NCBI GenBank assembly: GCA_027604705.1
Contig: JADHYV010000046.1
Span: 1 to 64,000 of the forward strand
Length of the DNA: 64,000 nt
Direction of reading: 5' to 3'
Source of the DNA: Allomyces arbusculus
Lineage: Eukaryota; Blastocladiomycota; Blastocladiomycetes; Blastocladiales; Blastocladiaceae
Shown: one piece after another, positions 10,801 through 22,011 of the stretch
Layout: each line of letters begins with the position of its first letter
Numbering within the stretch: the first letter of the stretch is position 1
Program-made: the position numbers and the translations under genes
Notes under the pieces: model-generated
What the model was told of the DNA's origin: nothing
Database searches by the model: none
The model's input: the letters and a program-made list of their open reading frames with translations, nothing else

Positions 10801-11560
10801 AATGACGGGACTGCCCTGCTGAATCTGCTCGTCGTCGGCGTCCGGCCGGACCGGGGCCACGACCAAGGGTGTGGGCGGCAACGGCATTTGCATCGGGCTC
10901 GTATCGCGGAACCCGCCCGCGCGTGTCGGGCTCGACGGTGCCGTCGAGCCCGTTGTCGATTCGGTCGCCGTCGGGGAAATGGCCGCGAGTGGTATTATTG
11001 GCGACGGGTGTGCAACTGCGCGATCGAGCGGCGGGACATCGTAGAGCGACGGTTTGGTTGGTGGCGGCGCGTGATTCGCGGCGAGCGCCGACGTCAGCGA
11101 GAGTTTGCGCTCGCACGAGATCGGCGACAGCGGGCTCGAGCCGGTGCTGCACGGTGAGTGCGCGTCGGCGGGTGGGACGGTATGCACGTCGTGGTCGGCG
11201 GCGTTTAGGTGCAGGTCGATGATCGACGCGCCTGCGCCGTGGCCACCCTGGAATCCAGTGGAGGAAATGCGTGAGCTTGCGTGGGCGCAAATCAAGAGAG
11301 AAAAGAAGTGGGGGGGGGTAGAAGGAGCGGAACGGGGTGCGCACCGGCTCACATGCATCGTCCCGTCGGAGCGATGGCGGGAGGAAAGCTCGCGGGTCAA
11401 TGGCGGGCGGGTCGGACGTGCGTGTGGCGTTTGGCGGGCCGTTGACATGGCCGATCAGCGACGAGGACGCGGCAGGAGGCGGTATTGGCGCTTCTGGTTC
11501 CTTTGAGATGGCGTCGAGCTCGGCCAGGAGGCGATCAAAATCGATTTGCTTTGCCGTCAT
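7843..11560 (-). CDS. Ras-association plus PH domain scaffold protein (MRL/Grb7-like architecture)
   Basis: A 1206-residue protein if the intron is 11248-11344 (an alternative donor/acceptor pair that also keeps frame exists a few bases away). Exon 1 begins at the ATG at 11560 (MTAKQIDFDRLLAELDAISK). About 850 residues of disordered Ser/Pro/Ala sequence follow, with proline clusters (KPPPIPSPLPPPFPPSLP) and two RRPS-x-HELAGAP repeats. Near the C-terminus are a helix (KFERAQRAEEKKQRELLQ), a Ras-association domain (AKIYIGDTSQAKTLMLTSLM to LLLRRYGYKS, about 8730-8450) and a PH domain (SGWLHWEAKRGQFKKRYIEL to MKEWVLALRNAKNHVDKHL, about 8420-8030). RA directly followed by PH is the module of RIAM/lamellipodin and Grb7/10/14, which couple Ras-family GTPases to membranes and actin. 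Short acidic amphipathic motifs (FDRLLAELDAI, ITQMLDELVGDLD) recall the N-terminal motifs of RIAM. The GTPase partner is unknown. Confidence 0.8.
9745..9915 (-). repeat. two-copy protein repeat with four RRxS sites
   Basis: Inside the RA-PH gene, the unit RRPS(M/L)HELAGAP(P/E)RRSS(L/I)SA occurs twice, separated by a linker of about 16 residues. Each copy carries two Arg-Arg-x-Ser sites, the consensus for PKA-type basophilic kinases. The DNA copies have diverged at many positions, so the duplication is not recent. Confidence 0.75.
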
Positions 11561-12769
11561 GATGCACGAAAGTAGTGGTGCAACGACGGTTGGGGAGGTG
11601 CTCGGGCCGTGCCGAGGGCCGTACAGTCAAGCTGTCGGTAGTGCTCAAGTGCAGATAGCTCGGCGTGTGGAGGACGTGGCAGGGTTGGCAATGGGCCGGG
11701 CCAGGCGATGGCGGGCGAGGGTCGGTCAGCAACGCGACGGATGCGGCTGCCGTGGTCTGCGGCAGGTGGCGAGCAAATCTGGCAAGAATAATCACAGCAA
11801 TATTGAGTGATTTGGGCGTTGTCGGCTCCGGGGCCGCCAACGCCGCCGACGCCAGCGCGAAAGAGCGGTTGTCCCGCACTCAAGGTGGGAGACAAGACAG
11901 GATCACGCGCTCTGCTGGTGGACGCACGTGGACAGGTCGCAGGCGTCGGCGTGCTTTTTGGTTTGGCCGAGTTGTGGAGCAAACGACACCCGCTGGCTGT
12001 TCTGGTCTGCTGCCGCCCTCGTCCTCACGCCGGACCTGCGACCGCCGCGACCACCGCTGCAGAGCGCGCGATTCAACCCGCGCCGACGTGCCACTTGCCG
12101 CACTCGCTTCGCGCCCGCCGTGCCGTGCCCACGCCGTGCCGTTCACCGGCCCGATCGCTCGACCCACGACTCGTGCTGGACCGCGCGGTTGCCCCGTGGG
12201 ACTGCGACTGCCAGGCTCGAATCTCGCCGCCAATACGCGTCGACTCCAGCGGAGCTGATCGCTGAAAGAAGCGTTTACGACATCGACCCCGGCCCACGCT
12301 GCGCGTCCATGGCTCAGGTATGCAACCGACCACACGCATGCGCAGGCGACCATGCTCGCGACGGCCGGCACGCCGGCCCCACGACGCGTTGGTCGCGTCT
12401 CCACGCGTCGAATCCACGTCGCTCGTCGGACGTACCCGTACCGCGCTCACCACGCACCCGGTCTTGCGCTGTCTAGCCAAAGAAAAAACCGGCCACGGCC
12501 CCGGCTGCGGCCGCGACCGCGACCGCCGCGACGAACCCAACTCCGGTACCAAGCGACGCTGACCCACTTGTGATTCCAAATTCGCCCGTGAGCCGTGCCG
12601 TGCAGCCCAAGGACGTCAATGTATGACACGCCTCCCGTTCCGGCACCCATGGCGGCGACAGCCGTAGATTCCTGCACGCGTCTGTCTGCACCCCATCGGG
12701 TTGATCTCTAACGTACCATTTTGATATGCTCGCTTTCTTTGTTTCTAGGACCTCACGACCCTCGACGAG
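11561..12769. other. 1.2 kb divergent intergenic region
   Basis: Lies between the starts of the RA-PH gene (-) and the coiled-coil gene (+). No open frame here looks protein-like. Since the coiled-coil gene may have an upstream exon (a good acceptor, TTTGTTTCTAG, precedes an in-frame GACCTCACG at about 12750), part of this region could be a 5' exon. A minus-strand frame ending at 12473 encodes a Gly/Ala-rich hydrophobic tail and is discussed separately. Confidence 0.4.
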
Positions 12770-15074
12770 ATGATCCCGTCCACGGCCTCGTCCACGGCTC
12801 TGTCCGCGACCGCCGCGTCCCGCGACCCAGCGCACGTGGCCGCGGCCGTGGCCCCGCTGCGACGCGAGATTCAGGTGCTTTCCGTGACGCTGGCCATGAC
12901 GCGCAAGGCCGCGCGCCGCTTGCTCGATATCGGACAGCAGCTCGAGATCGACAAGGCCGAGTCAGACCGCGCGCTCGCTGCGACTTCACATGCCAACGAC
13001 CTGTTGACCGCCGAAGTTGTAGTCCTGCGCAAGGACGTGGCCGACTGTAAAGCCACGCTCGGGTCACTGCGCAAGGAACTCGAGCTCTGTCGCGACGAAC
13101 TCACGCGCCGGCGGAAAATGGAGGCCGACTTTGTCGCGCTGCGCACCAAGTTTCTGACCGATATGGGTGCCATGGAGGGCGAGTCGGCCAAGATGCGTGA
13201 CCAGCTGGCGAGAGTGAAGACCGAGAACGCGAGACTTGCGCCGGCGCTCGAGGCCGCGCAGAAAAAAGTGGCCAAGCTCGAGCAGGAACTGACGACGGCG
13301 CGACAGCAGGCAATTACGCACGACCAGGCGCGCGCCAAGGCCGAGGCCTCGCTCGCACAGTACCAGCAGCAGTTGCAGAAGTTGCAGCAGCAGCAACAGC
13401 AGTACCTGCAGCAGGTCGAAAAGCAGCGGCAGCAGCAACAGCAGCAAGCCGCCACGTCGACCGCGGCTCGCGCGGCCGTCAATGCCGCGCTCCCGCCGCC
13501 GCCGCCCCCACCGCCGCCACCTCCGCTCACGCAGTTCCAGGGCCAGGCCAAGATCATGCGCAAGCCCGGATCGCACGCGCCCTTGAACCCGCTGCGCAAT
13601 ATGAGCACCGAGTTTTCCGAGACCGGATCGCTCGCTGACGACAACGACTTGATGCCGGCGCCCGTGCCCGCTGCGTTGGCGGGAACGCCCGTCCCGCCGG
13701 CCCCGCCCATGTCCCCCACGAAGGCGACCGCCGCTGCAACCGCCAAATCGCCCGCCACGCCGAAATCGCCGGCGTCGGTGACGAAAGCACCCGCTGCTGC
13801 TGCCGCTGCTCGCCCGGCGGCGCCGGCGATGACCGCCGGGCCCGGAGCAGCTGCGCGCCCCGCATCCCCCGCCAAGGCGGCCGCACCGTCGACCAATGGC
13901 ACGCGCAGTGCTCCGGTGGCTCGTGCCCCTGCGGCCGCCGCAGTTCCTGCTGCTGCCGCTGCCGCTGCCGCTCCCACCCCGAATGGGAAGCCTGCCGGTC
14001 CCGGACCGCATTTTGTGGACGATGACGATGACGATGACGATGACGGTTACGATGATGGGGAAGAGTACGACGACGGCGACGACGTGACTTCGCTCGATCC
14101 TGCTAGTGCGGCACCCGCCCAGTCTGCTGTCGCTGCGCCGCCCGCCGCGGACGGGACCGTCACGGCCGAGCCCAAGTCGTACAATGAGCTTGCGCGCGAT
14201 TTCCTGCGGTGCTTGGAGCTCAAGGACTATGCTGGCTTCTGCTCGAACGTCATGCACCTCGCGCAGTTTTCGCAAGCGCAGAGTGTCAACGACTGGAACG
14301 CCCTCGCCATGGGCGCACTTTGGTTGATTGGGCTCGCGGCCGAAAACCATCCGAGTACGTGCTCCGCGGCCTGTTTGCAATTGATTCCAGATCAAGGGTG
14401 ACGCTAACCCCTCCCCCCCCCCCCCCCACTCAGACACGGCCGTGCAGGGCGTCATCGACTCGCTCCCGCAAGTGCGCGACAAGCACGACTGGGTGCGCAA
14501 AGTTGCGCAACTGAGCACGCACGCGGGCCAGTACGCGGTGCGCGACTTCTACGCGACGCTCGAGGACATTATGCAGTCGACCATGGTCAAGCAAGTCTCG
14601 CCGCTGCGCGACATCCTCAACGCCCTTCGCATCCTGCAACGCATCCGGTTCCTCAACAACTTTATCGCGCACGATAACCGGTACAAGCGATCGAACCAGG
14701 TGTCGCTGCGTATGGCCGTTTTCAAGACCGATTTCCGCGACGTTGCGCAGTTGCGCCAGTGGCTCGAGCGCGAACTCGAGCCGGCGTCGGCGAACCCGGT
14801 CGTTCCGGCACCCACGACCGCCACGGCTGCGCCCATCGCGAATGCCGATGGGACCACAGCAGCGGCCACGACGACTGCCGCCGCACCGGCCCCCGCGAGT
14901 TCCGGTGTGCTCACGCTCACGCAAGGTGGCAAGAACTTTGCCGAGGCGCGATTTGTCAAGCAAAAACTCACGGAAAAGCTGCGCGGCGCCGAGAACACGT
15001 ACAAGAAGGCGCTCGAGTCGCTCACGCTCGCGCGCCCGCCGGCGACGCCGGGCGAGCACCTGCGCCGGCATTGA
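12770..15074 (+). CDS. coiled-coil protein with conserved-looking C-terminal helical domain, unknown function
   Basis: Two exons, with an intron at 14355-14433 (GTACGT donor, CTAAC branch site, 15-C pyrimidine tract, CAG acceptor), giving 741 residues from the ATG at 12770. The order is: Ala/Ser-rich N-terminus; long coiled coil (about residues 25-210, e.g. ELELCRDELTRRRKMEADFV, ending in Gln runs); proline run (13494-13527) and a long Ala/Pro/Lys linker; acidic Asp/Gly segment (14017-14090); then a compact domain of about 200 residues spanning the intron (YNELARDFLRCLELKDYAGF to LRQWLERELEPA); a last coiled coil closes it. I do not recognise the C-terminal domain. The layout suits a cytoskeletal or endocytic scaffold, but this is only an inference. 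An acceptor-like site upstream means a short first exon may be missing. Confidence 0.7.
13366..13449 (+). repeat. CAG/CAA (poly-Gln) tract
   Basis: Impure CAG/CAA repeats code for Gln-rich sequence at the end of the coiled coil. Mixed codons suggest the tract is reasonably stable. Confidence 0.8.
14413..14427. repeat. poly-C tract (15 nt) in an intron
   Basis: It forms the polypyrimidine tract just before the acceptor of the coiled-coil gene intron. It is a likely spot for length errors in sequencing. Confidence 0.85.
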
Positions 15075-15732
15075 TTATGGTGCACGTCCGCGCGGCGCGC
15101 AGTGGGTCGGTGGAGACGACAGAAAAGTTGTTGAGGCAGTTCTTGGATGCGGTTGCGCGGCGGTGAATTGGCACCTTCCGTGCGGCGCGCTGGTCGGAGG
15201 AGGAGAAGAAATCGGAAATTCGTTCTGGGCCTCGTTTTACTTGCGCTTATCTTTGCTTTGGCTTGAGGCATTCGAGGGCCACTACAATAGGTCAGAATGC
15301 TACCGATCTTGGCACATGATCGCATCCCGTGTTGGAATGCAATCACCCGCCATAAACACACTCCAATGATCCAGGCCAATCGTCAATCAACGTAAACGCC
15401 CTGCCTTGACCCGAAACAAAGCCAAGCAGGATACTGGTGCGATGCGCGTGCCAGAATACGTGCACGGTTCATGTCACACTCTTTGATCAGCCGCGTTGTC
15501 CACAATTTACCAGTCACCGATCCGTGCCCGAGGTTACGCCGCGATTCCGATGCCGTGACTTTCCACCAGGTCTCTTCAGGATTCAAGCGGAGACAGCGCC
15601 ACCGCTCATGCGTTCTAATTAGTTAGCATAGACGGTATTCACGCGTGATCAGTACTATCTCCAGTACTGGCCTGTTGGAATTATGCCTTACATGCCTCAA
15701 CTTTGTGCTAAGTCTCTCCACCCATCTTCGAC
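15075..15732. other. convergent 3' intergenic region
   Basis: About 660 bp between the ends of the coiled-coil gene (+) and receptor copy A (-). Only short open frames without motifs. Presumably 3' untranslated sequence and terminators of both genes. Confidence 0.5.
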
Positions 15733-18700
15733 TCAGAGTCCCCTCTCGCCGCCCCTTTCCTTCGCAATCTCCGCATTCGACGCATTTCTGGCAGTGCCCG
15801 CCGCTCGCGGCCCACTCACCAGTCCGCGTGCCGGGTCCGTCGGGCTCACCGAAGCGCGGCGCCTTGCGCCCACCGAACGCACCGCCGGGGAACCCGCATC
15901 CGGCGACACACGCGGTTTGGATGCGGTAAAAGTAGTGGAAATGGCGTGGACCCACCGCCTTGCCTCGGCTGCGTCGTGGCATTGGATGACCGTGACATTT
16001 GGCGACGGTGATGATGCGTGAGTGATGAGCATGAACTGCGCTTGCGTGATCGGTGTCGTACTGGCGACGGGCAACGCGGCGCGCACGTCGATGGCGGTGC
16101 CACGGACGATGAGGTGGTGCGTGTGCGTGGTCTAGGGCGGGAATCCATCAGTCCTTGTACCAGGAGAAAGTGGGACAGCGCAGAGCGACGGACGCACCCA
16201 CGGATTGCGATCGAGCACCAGCAGCGTCTGCAGCGGCGGAATCAGCACGAGCGAGACGGCTTGCCACGGTGTCCACCACCACGCGCGCGCATCACGCCGG
16301 CCCAAAAGAGTCCCAACGAGCACGGGAAACCGGCACGCGACTGACTGCCGCGCGACCTTGCTGTTCCCCTGCCACGCGGTCGCAACGACCTGGACGACCG
16401 CGGCCATGTTCTCGTCCGGAACGCCAGGGACGGCCGCCAGGGTGCCTTCAACGGCCGAGTTGGTGGGATCGTTGCGCGTCTCGAGTCCCATATCGTCAAG
16501 GCTTTCGTTAACAAGCCTGGTGATCGCGCCGATGTTGTTGTTGGGTTTCCTGCGCGTACTCGAGTCCATTATGCTCGTCATTTTGCTCGAGTGCGATTCA
16601 GTCCCGCTTAAGTGCGCGACGGGCGCGAGCAGAAATTGGGACCCGCTCGCTACGACGAGAATCAGCGGGCGTAGCGATATGGCGACGGATCCGATGAGCA
16701 AACTAAGAATCGTAAGATTGGCGCTTGCAAACACGAGCAGGAACGGGTCGTCGGTGGTGAACTGGAGCACGGCAATAAACACGGACGGCAGCGAGATGCC
16801 CGTCATGGCCACCATGGTGGCCGTGGACTCGTTGTTGAGCACGGCAAGTGACCGGATGCGGTGTGCGAGAAAAATCCCAAATCCAGCAAGGAGCCAGTGG
16901 TAGAGCACCATGAGGTACGCGAGCGCAAAGTCGGCCGTCTCGATAATGCCCAAGTCCATGCGTGTCCCGCACCGGTACGTGAATGTGGTTGGACTGGCGA
17001 TCACTTGCACGGGCTGCGGCAACGTGGTGACAAGCCAGAAGGTCTCGAGAATGGCGTAGACTGCGAGGATGAGGACGGCAAGCAGTGCGAGATGCTTGTT
17101 GCTCACGTTGAGCCGGACCAGCCGCCCAGCAACGACAACCGAGAGCCGCAGGTTGGAGAATATGTAGAAGACGCGCCACGTCTTGGCAAGGAGCGCCACG
17201 AGTACGAAGCTGAGCCCTATGATCATCATGACCGACTGGGCCACGCAGAGAGCTGGGGTCAAGTCCGCTGTGAAAAGAACGTCCACCACGCCGCCGTATC
17301 CACCCATTAGCGCGCCGACATTGACGGCGGCAACAAGGGCTGGTGACTGAATGCGGATCAGTGGGTCGCTACGGAAGAACACCAGGCCGGCAATCGAGAG
17401 GCAGTTGATGGCGACGAGCAGGGCCAGCAGAGCAATTGAAATGGCAAAGGGTGCGGTTTGGCTCCGAACTGGCACCAAGGTCTTGACTATGTACGGAAAG
17501 TGAGCGGAAGGCGTTGAGGCGCAGAACCAGTGCCAGTAACACAGTACCATAGTCGCTTGGCGGCGGCGGGATCCACGGCCCCCAAAGCTGCTCGTTTTGT
17601 TGCAACCACGTGCACGCCGTCATGGCCGTGCCCTCGACGCCAGGCAGCGCCGACAACATGTCCACCATATCCGTGTCGCGAATCACAAAGTTGAGGAGCA
17701 GAGTGTGCACGGGCGGAACGCGTTGTGTCATGGACACCGAAACGAATTTTTGGATCACGTCCGTCTCCCAATCGCACCGCCACGAGGTGCGATTCGATGG
17801 AGCGAGCGTCAAGTCAAAATCCGCAATGCAATCGAGCGTCGCGGGTGGAAAGTTGACCTGCAGGAGTGAGTACCGACTCGGCAACGTTTCCGGGACCCAG
17901 TAGAAGAACAGGCACGTCGAATTGCTCGACTGCCGCTCGAGACACGCCGTGACGATCGGAACAAACGTAGGGCCAAGGTAGACGACGACGAGGGGCAAAT
18001 TGAAGTCGAGGATACGCTGCTCGTCCTTGCCCGGGCTGTAGTCTGGCGTGACGTGCCAGAACTCGCGACACGTCGTGTATGCGGCACCCTGGCACTGCGG
18101 CGGGACGTACTCACCATTCTGGCAATACCACGAGCTGCACAAGTACGACCCATCCGGTCCGCGCTGCGGCGGCGTCGTGCCGGCGCGGGGCAAGAGCTGT
18201 AGCAGGTTTGGGTCGCGCATCGACCCCCACGACGAGAAAATAATGCTCGGGTACAAGTCTGCAATGTAGGACGGGAAATACCACGAAACGCGGCCCACGT
18301 AGCCGAGAGCGCCGTACATGCCAACCACCTGCTGCTTGAGAACGAGCTATGACCGACGCCTGTGATGAGAGAAAGGTTCAATCTCGTCATCGCGTGAACA
18401 AACCGTACTTCGCGAATATCGCGCGCCTTGTCGTTTGGCCACAGTTCGAGCGACGCATCGCTCTCACCCGACGCAAGCCGAGCAAGTGTGCCAGATTGCC
18501 CCGGAAACTCGACGATCGTCACGTCAATCCCGAGAACTTGCTGAACGAGGAACGCTACCACGTAGGTGGACAAATTCGAGCTTGTTGGCGTCAAGTTACC
18601 ACGCGGGTCAAGACGCGCTCCACATGGCCAATACAAATCGCGTGTGGCTGTCCACCAGTTCGGCAAACCTACGCAAGCTGTGCCCCATCAAGACGCACCT

Positions 18701-19228
18701 TGACCACGCATTCGACTCGAGGACGACACGGCCATACTTGCGCCTAATGACCGACGTGGATTCCGGCCGGACCCAGCCGTATGGTGCGGCCACGGACGTG
18801 TTGAGGCACGACGGAACTCCTCGAACAATTTGTGCTGCGGCGAAAAGAGCAGGCGACTGCTGGGTCCCAGCCACCAGGACCGCGACGAGGACAAGAAGGC
18901 CGAGAATTGTCGCTGCACGGGTGCAACGGTGTCGCCTTTCGTGATTGTGACGGTGACCGAGCGTAATGAGCGTCATATTGCTCGCGGGAACACCTCCGTC
19001 GTATCGTGCCGGTGACGGTTGATTTTGGCGGTGCACAAGCTGGTTCAAGACGACTCGATTCGGCAATCTAGTACTGCCCGACATCGTCCAAGTTCGGTTT
19101 GCTGTAAGTCGTGGCTGGACGTGATGCTGGCGTTTGCTGGGTTTGCCGTCGTTGTCAGGTGTAGCCTCGATCGTTACCTGGACCGGAGAGACTGCAGTGT
19201 CGACCAGCGACTCTGGTTCTGGTAACAC
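15733..19228 (-). CDS. class C GPCR with OpuAC-like (glycine betaine) binding domain and PH-like tail, copy A
   Basis: Multi-exon receptor gene. The start is the ATG at 19228 or the later ATG at 19084. Order: basic N-terminus; hydrophobic signal/anchor (ILGLLVLVAVLVAG); a type 2 periplasmic-binding-like domain whose start (NLSTYVVAFLVQQVLGIDV, LARLASGESDASLELWPND) matches OpuAC/ProX proteins; an insert with four Cys around CSSWYCQNGEYVPPQC; sequons such as SNRTSW; then seven helices from about 17450 to 16640. The second intracellular loop reads LLAKTWRVFYIFSN, close to the GABA-B receptor signature. After a linker (GAITRLVNESLDDMG) and an intron at the conserved NPW codon comes a PH-like end, VIQCHDAAEARRWVHAIS (about 15930-15990). 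Introns after the GWSR-equivalent position and after NPW match those of copy C. It probably senses an osmolyte or amino-acid-like ligand outside the cell and signals through G proteins. Exact exon ends in the N-terminal third are not all fixed. Confidence 0.82.
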
Positions 19229-19373
19229 ACATCAGTTCTCCACCTCCAATGATAGGAGTTGTATTGAAGGCTGCGCATTCGCTAATCAGATTCACGTCTA
19301 TATTCTCAAAGAATCGGTCATCAGAAAAGCTCTATGCCCCTCCAACATCATTCTTCCCCAGCGCACAAAGAAA

Positions 19374-20699
19374 TTACGGCCGGCACTTGCCGCCCGCAAC
19401 ATCAATCGTCATGAGCTGCGCCGAGTCGTCAAAGACGAACCACTTGTCGGCCGGGACCCCCTGGAAGGCGGCCGTGAACCGCTCGGGCTTGTTAAGGTCC
19501 TTTTCCTTGTCGGCGTTCACGCCGACGACGCGGCGAATGAAAATGCACTTGATGGTCGTCTTAGTGACGGGTGCAAGCGACCGCCACGCGTCCCCATACA
19601 CTTCCGGGTCCTTCTCCGTTGAGTCGCCAATCATGACCCACTGGCGCCGTGGCGCCGCGGCAAACAGGGCCGAGATTTGCTCGCGCTTGTGAGCGGGCGT
19701 ACCCGCCCAAAAGTCGAGATCCGTCAGGCCAAATGGACGCGGGTGCAGCGAACCCTCTGGGTAGAGCTGCGCAATGAATGTCGTGAGCGGCGCAGCGAGT
19801 TGGTGGACCGACCCGGTCACGTAGTGGAATGAGGTCGGGTTCGCATCACCACCCGACAGTGTCTGCGCGAGCCGCGCGAAGAAATCGGGCATGCCGCTGA
19901 CGGGACGGAACGGCTTGATCAACGTGTTCTTGAGCGCCTTGGACTGGTCGTTGACTTCGGTGACGCGAATCTATTTGTTGCACACGGAAGAGGATGAGTG
20001 CGTCAATCGACCAGAATGTGATTCCAAGCGGAAGTCAAATGGCGAGAGCACTCAAAGTACGAACCGTGTCGTCAATGTCCGAAATGACGGAGAATCCATC
20101 AGCCGCAACGACCTGCACCTTGCCCATAAATCCAGGCTTACTGCCCGTGATCGACAGCCAGTTGGCCGAGCACGGCACCGTCAGCGAGAAGGGCGTCGTC
20201 GCCAGGCCGTGGTCGGCCGCAGGCGGGGTCGTCAAGCTCACCGTGGTGTTGCCCGCGATGGAAAACGGGAACGTGGCACCATCAGACCCCTTCTGGTAAA
20301 AGTACGCTGACATGGTCTGGAAACGCTGCCGATCCTCCTCGGAGCCTGCCGCCAGCGGAGCCACTACCTTGAGCAGCGTCGACGCGGTCGCCTTGACAAT
20401 GGCGTTGTAGTGCGTGGCTACATGAGGAAGCGCGGGTATCAGGCTGATTGCTCGCAAGTCGATTGCGTGTCAAAACGATGCGAGCGTGTACCGCGAGCCA
20501 CAAAGTTGCCCTGCACGCGGCACATGTTGCTGCCAGGCGTCAATGGTTCGGAGCGAATCCCAATCGCGCGCAACGGAGTCACGATTTCCACGGCTGATGG
20601 ACCAAAGATGCCGCGTTCGCCGAGCGCTGGCGCCGGCGCTGCCTGCACAAGGGCAGCAAGAAGAAGCAGCGTGGTCGTGAGCTGCAGCGTTGTTGTCAT
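19374..20699 (-). CDS. secreted App1-type phosphatidate phosphatase (DUF2183)
   Basis: Three or more exons, with the start at the ATG at 20699. The first 20 residues are a clear signal peptide (MTTTLQLTTTLLLLAALVQA). An intron (GTACAC to ATGTAG, about 20430-20510) joins VARA to THYNAIVKATASTLLKVV. The catalytic motif DIDDT (DxDxT) lies at about 20070-20085. The next intron is removed so that it continues IRVTEVNDQSKALKNTL, as in yeast App1. The family motif IGDSTEKDPEVYGD is at about 19600-19640. The C-terminus has a Trp-Phe-Val-Phe-Asp-Asp strand and ends GGKCRP. Yeast App1 is a cytosolic Mg2+-dependent phosphatidate phosphatase at actin patches; this protein keeps the catalytic motif but appears to be exported. 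The gene lies 146 bp upstream of receptor copy A on the same strand. Confidence 0.82.
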
Positions 20700-22011
20700 C
20701 CTGCAGGGTGAAGCCTTGGTTGCGTCTGGTTGCGTCTATGTTGCTCGCGGATCAGGCGATGGGTCCGACAGTTCAGAATGAGAGAGCATCAGCTTTATAG
20801 CTCGGTGACGCGGCCGTGATCCACGCTGCACTGCGGTGGCCAGGAGTATCGTATCCCTCGACGCGTGTTGCGCGTTGGGCGCCATTTTACTCCGGTTGCC
20901 GCGCGCACTCATGCCTTGATTCGGCCCGTTGGCATCCCAAACGTTGTGCAAGCTGAGGTTCTGGATGCAACATTCTCATTCGCGCGCGTGATTTGCTTGG
21001 TGTGACCAACACGTTGATGCGAATGAACGCCATCAAACTATAATCCGAGAGGCGGGGATTGCACTGAAGGATTTCTGCCATGCGACAAAAAACAACGATG
21101 CGGCACACTGGTGTCAGAAAAGCGCAGCACTGACCTGTTTCATCCGTCCATGTTCCTAAAGTAATGAGATGCTTGTTATCTGCAACAACCCAGTGATTGA
21201 ACTTGCGTGCTCACAGGAGGACATCTGGCGTGATGTGCATGCATTTTCAGCGCTTTCTGGAGCCAGATGGTTCTTGCGCCTTGACTCGTGCCGTGATGGT
21301 GGTAGTTATCCTCATATTTCGGCGAGCAAGCAGACATCAGGCAACGCCAGGGCCAAATCGTGTTACTTAGTCCTTCCATCTCTCCAACACCCAGCTCTGC
21401 CGACACACGTTTCTGGCTGCATAACAACAACCTGAAACAGGCCGGGCAACCGCGACGCCAGGCACCACACCGCTGAGACCGAGCTGGTGTTGCTGCCGAT
21501 AATTTACTAAAAACGTGCGAGGGGTTGTACAACCAGGGTATGATCAAAAACCAATCCATTGTCGAGAGTGACCGATGCAAAATGGTGATTGATTCGTCGA
21601 TCCAAGAGGAGCGCGGAAGCCAAGGAGAATGACGGCGAGTCCACCGGCTCGACGAGACGGCACACATGCAAGCATGAGCGGCGGTGGGGAATCGACACCG
21701 ATCTTGGCGAAAGCGGGAGGCAAAGACAAATGGGTGTCAAAATCAAGAAAGACGTCATAACGACGGCGAAATAGAACGCCAATGGAAACGATAACGGAAA
21801 TCCGCGCGTGGGAAGCAACGCACACAGCAAACGAACGACAACGACTATATACGAGCGTCAACGACAACCACAACAGCAACAGCAAATACCCAAGGGAATC
21901 GGACAAGAAGAGCAACATCGTGCCTTCGACCTCGAGGCAGCGAGCACAGTCGGGGCCCGACTGCACGGTCGCACATGCCATTTCGACACGCCAAGCAAAA
22001 GCGGTGTCGAT
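20700..22011. other. 1.3 kb intergenic, no gene recognised
   Basis: Between the App1-like start and the myosin V 3' end. It has somewhat lower GC. One minus-strand frame (about 21540-21980) has a hydrophobic stretch but no start context or family resemblance, and lies where the myosin 3' untranslated region is expected. Confidence 0.45.

Noticed and set aside
12871-14518. Long minus-strand frames of 368 and 484 residues
   Set aside because: Shadow frames of the coiled-coil gene; Cys, Leu and Arg runs come from reading its CAG and GCN codons backwards.
19084-19228. Choice between two receptor copy A starts
   Set aside because: The upstream ATG (19228) and the inner one (19084) are both possible; I kept the first but do not claim it, as neither has a clearly better context.
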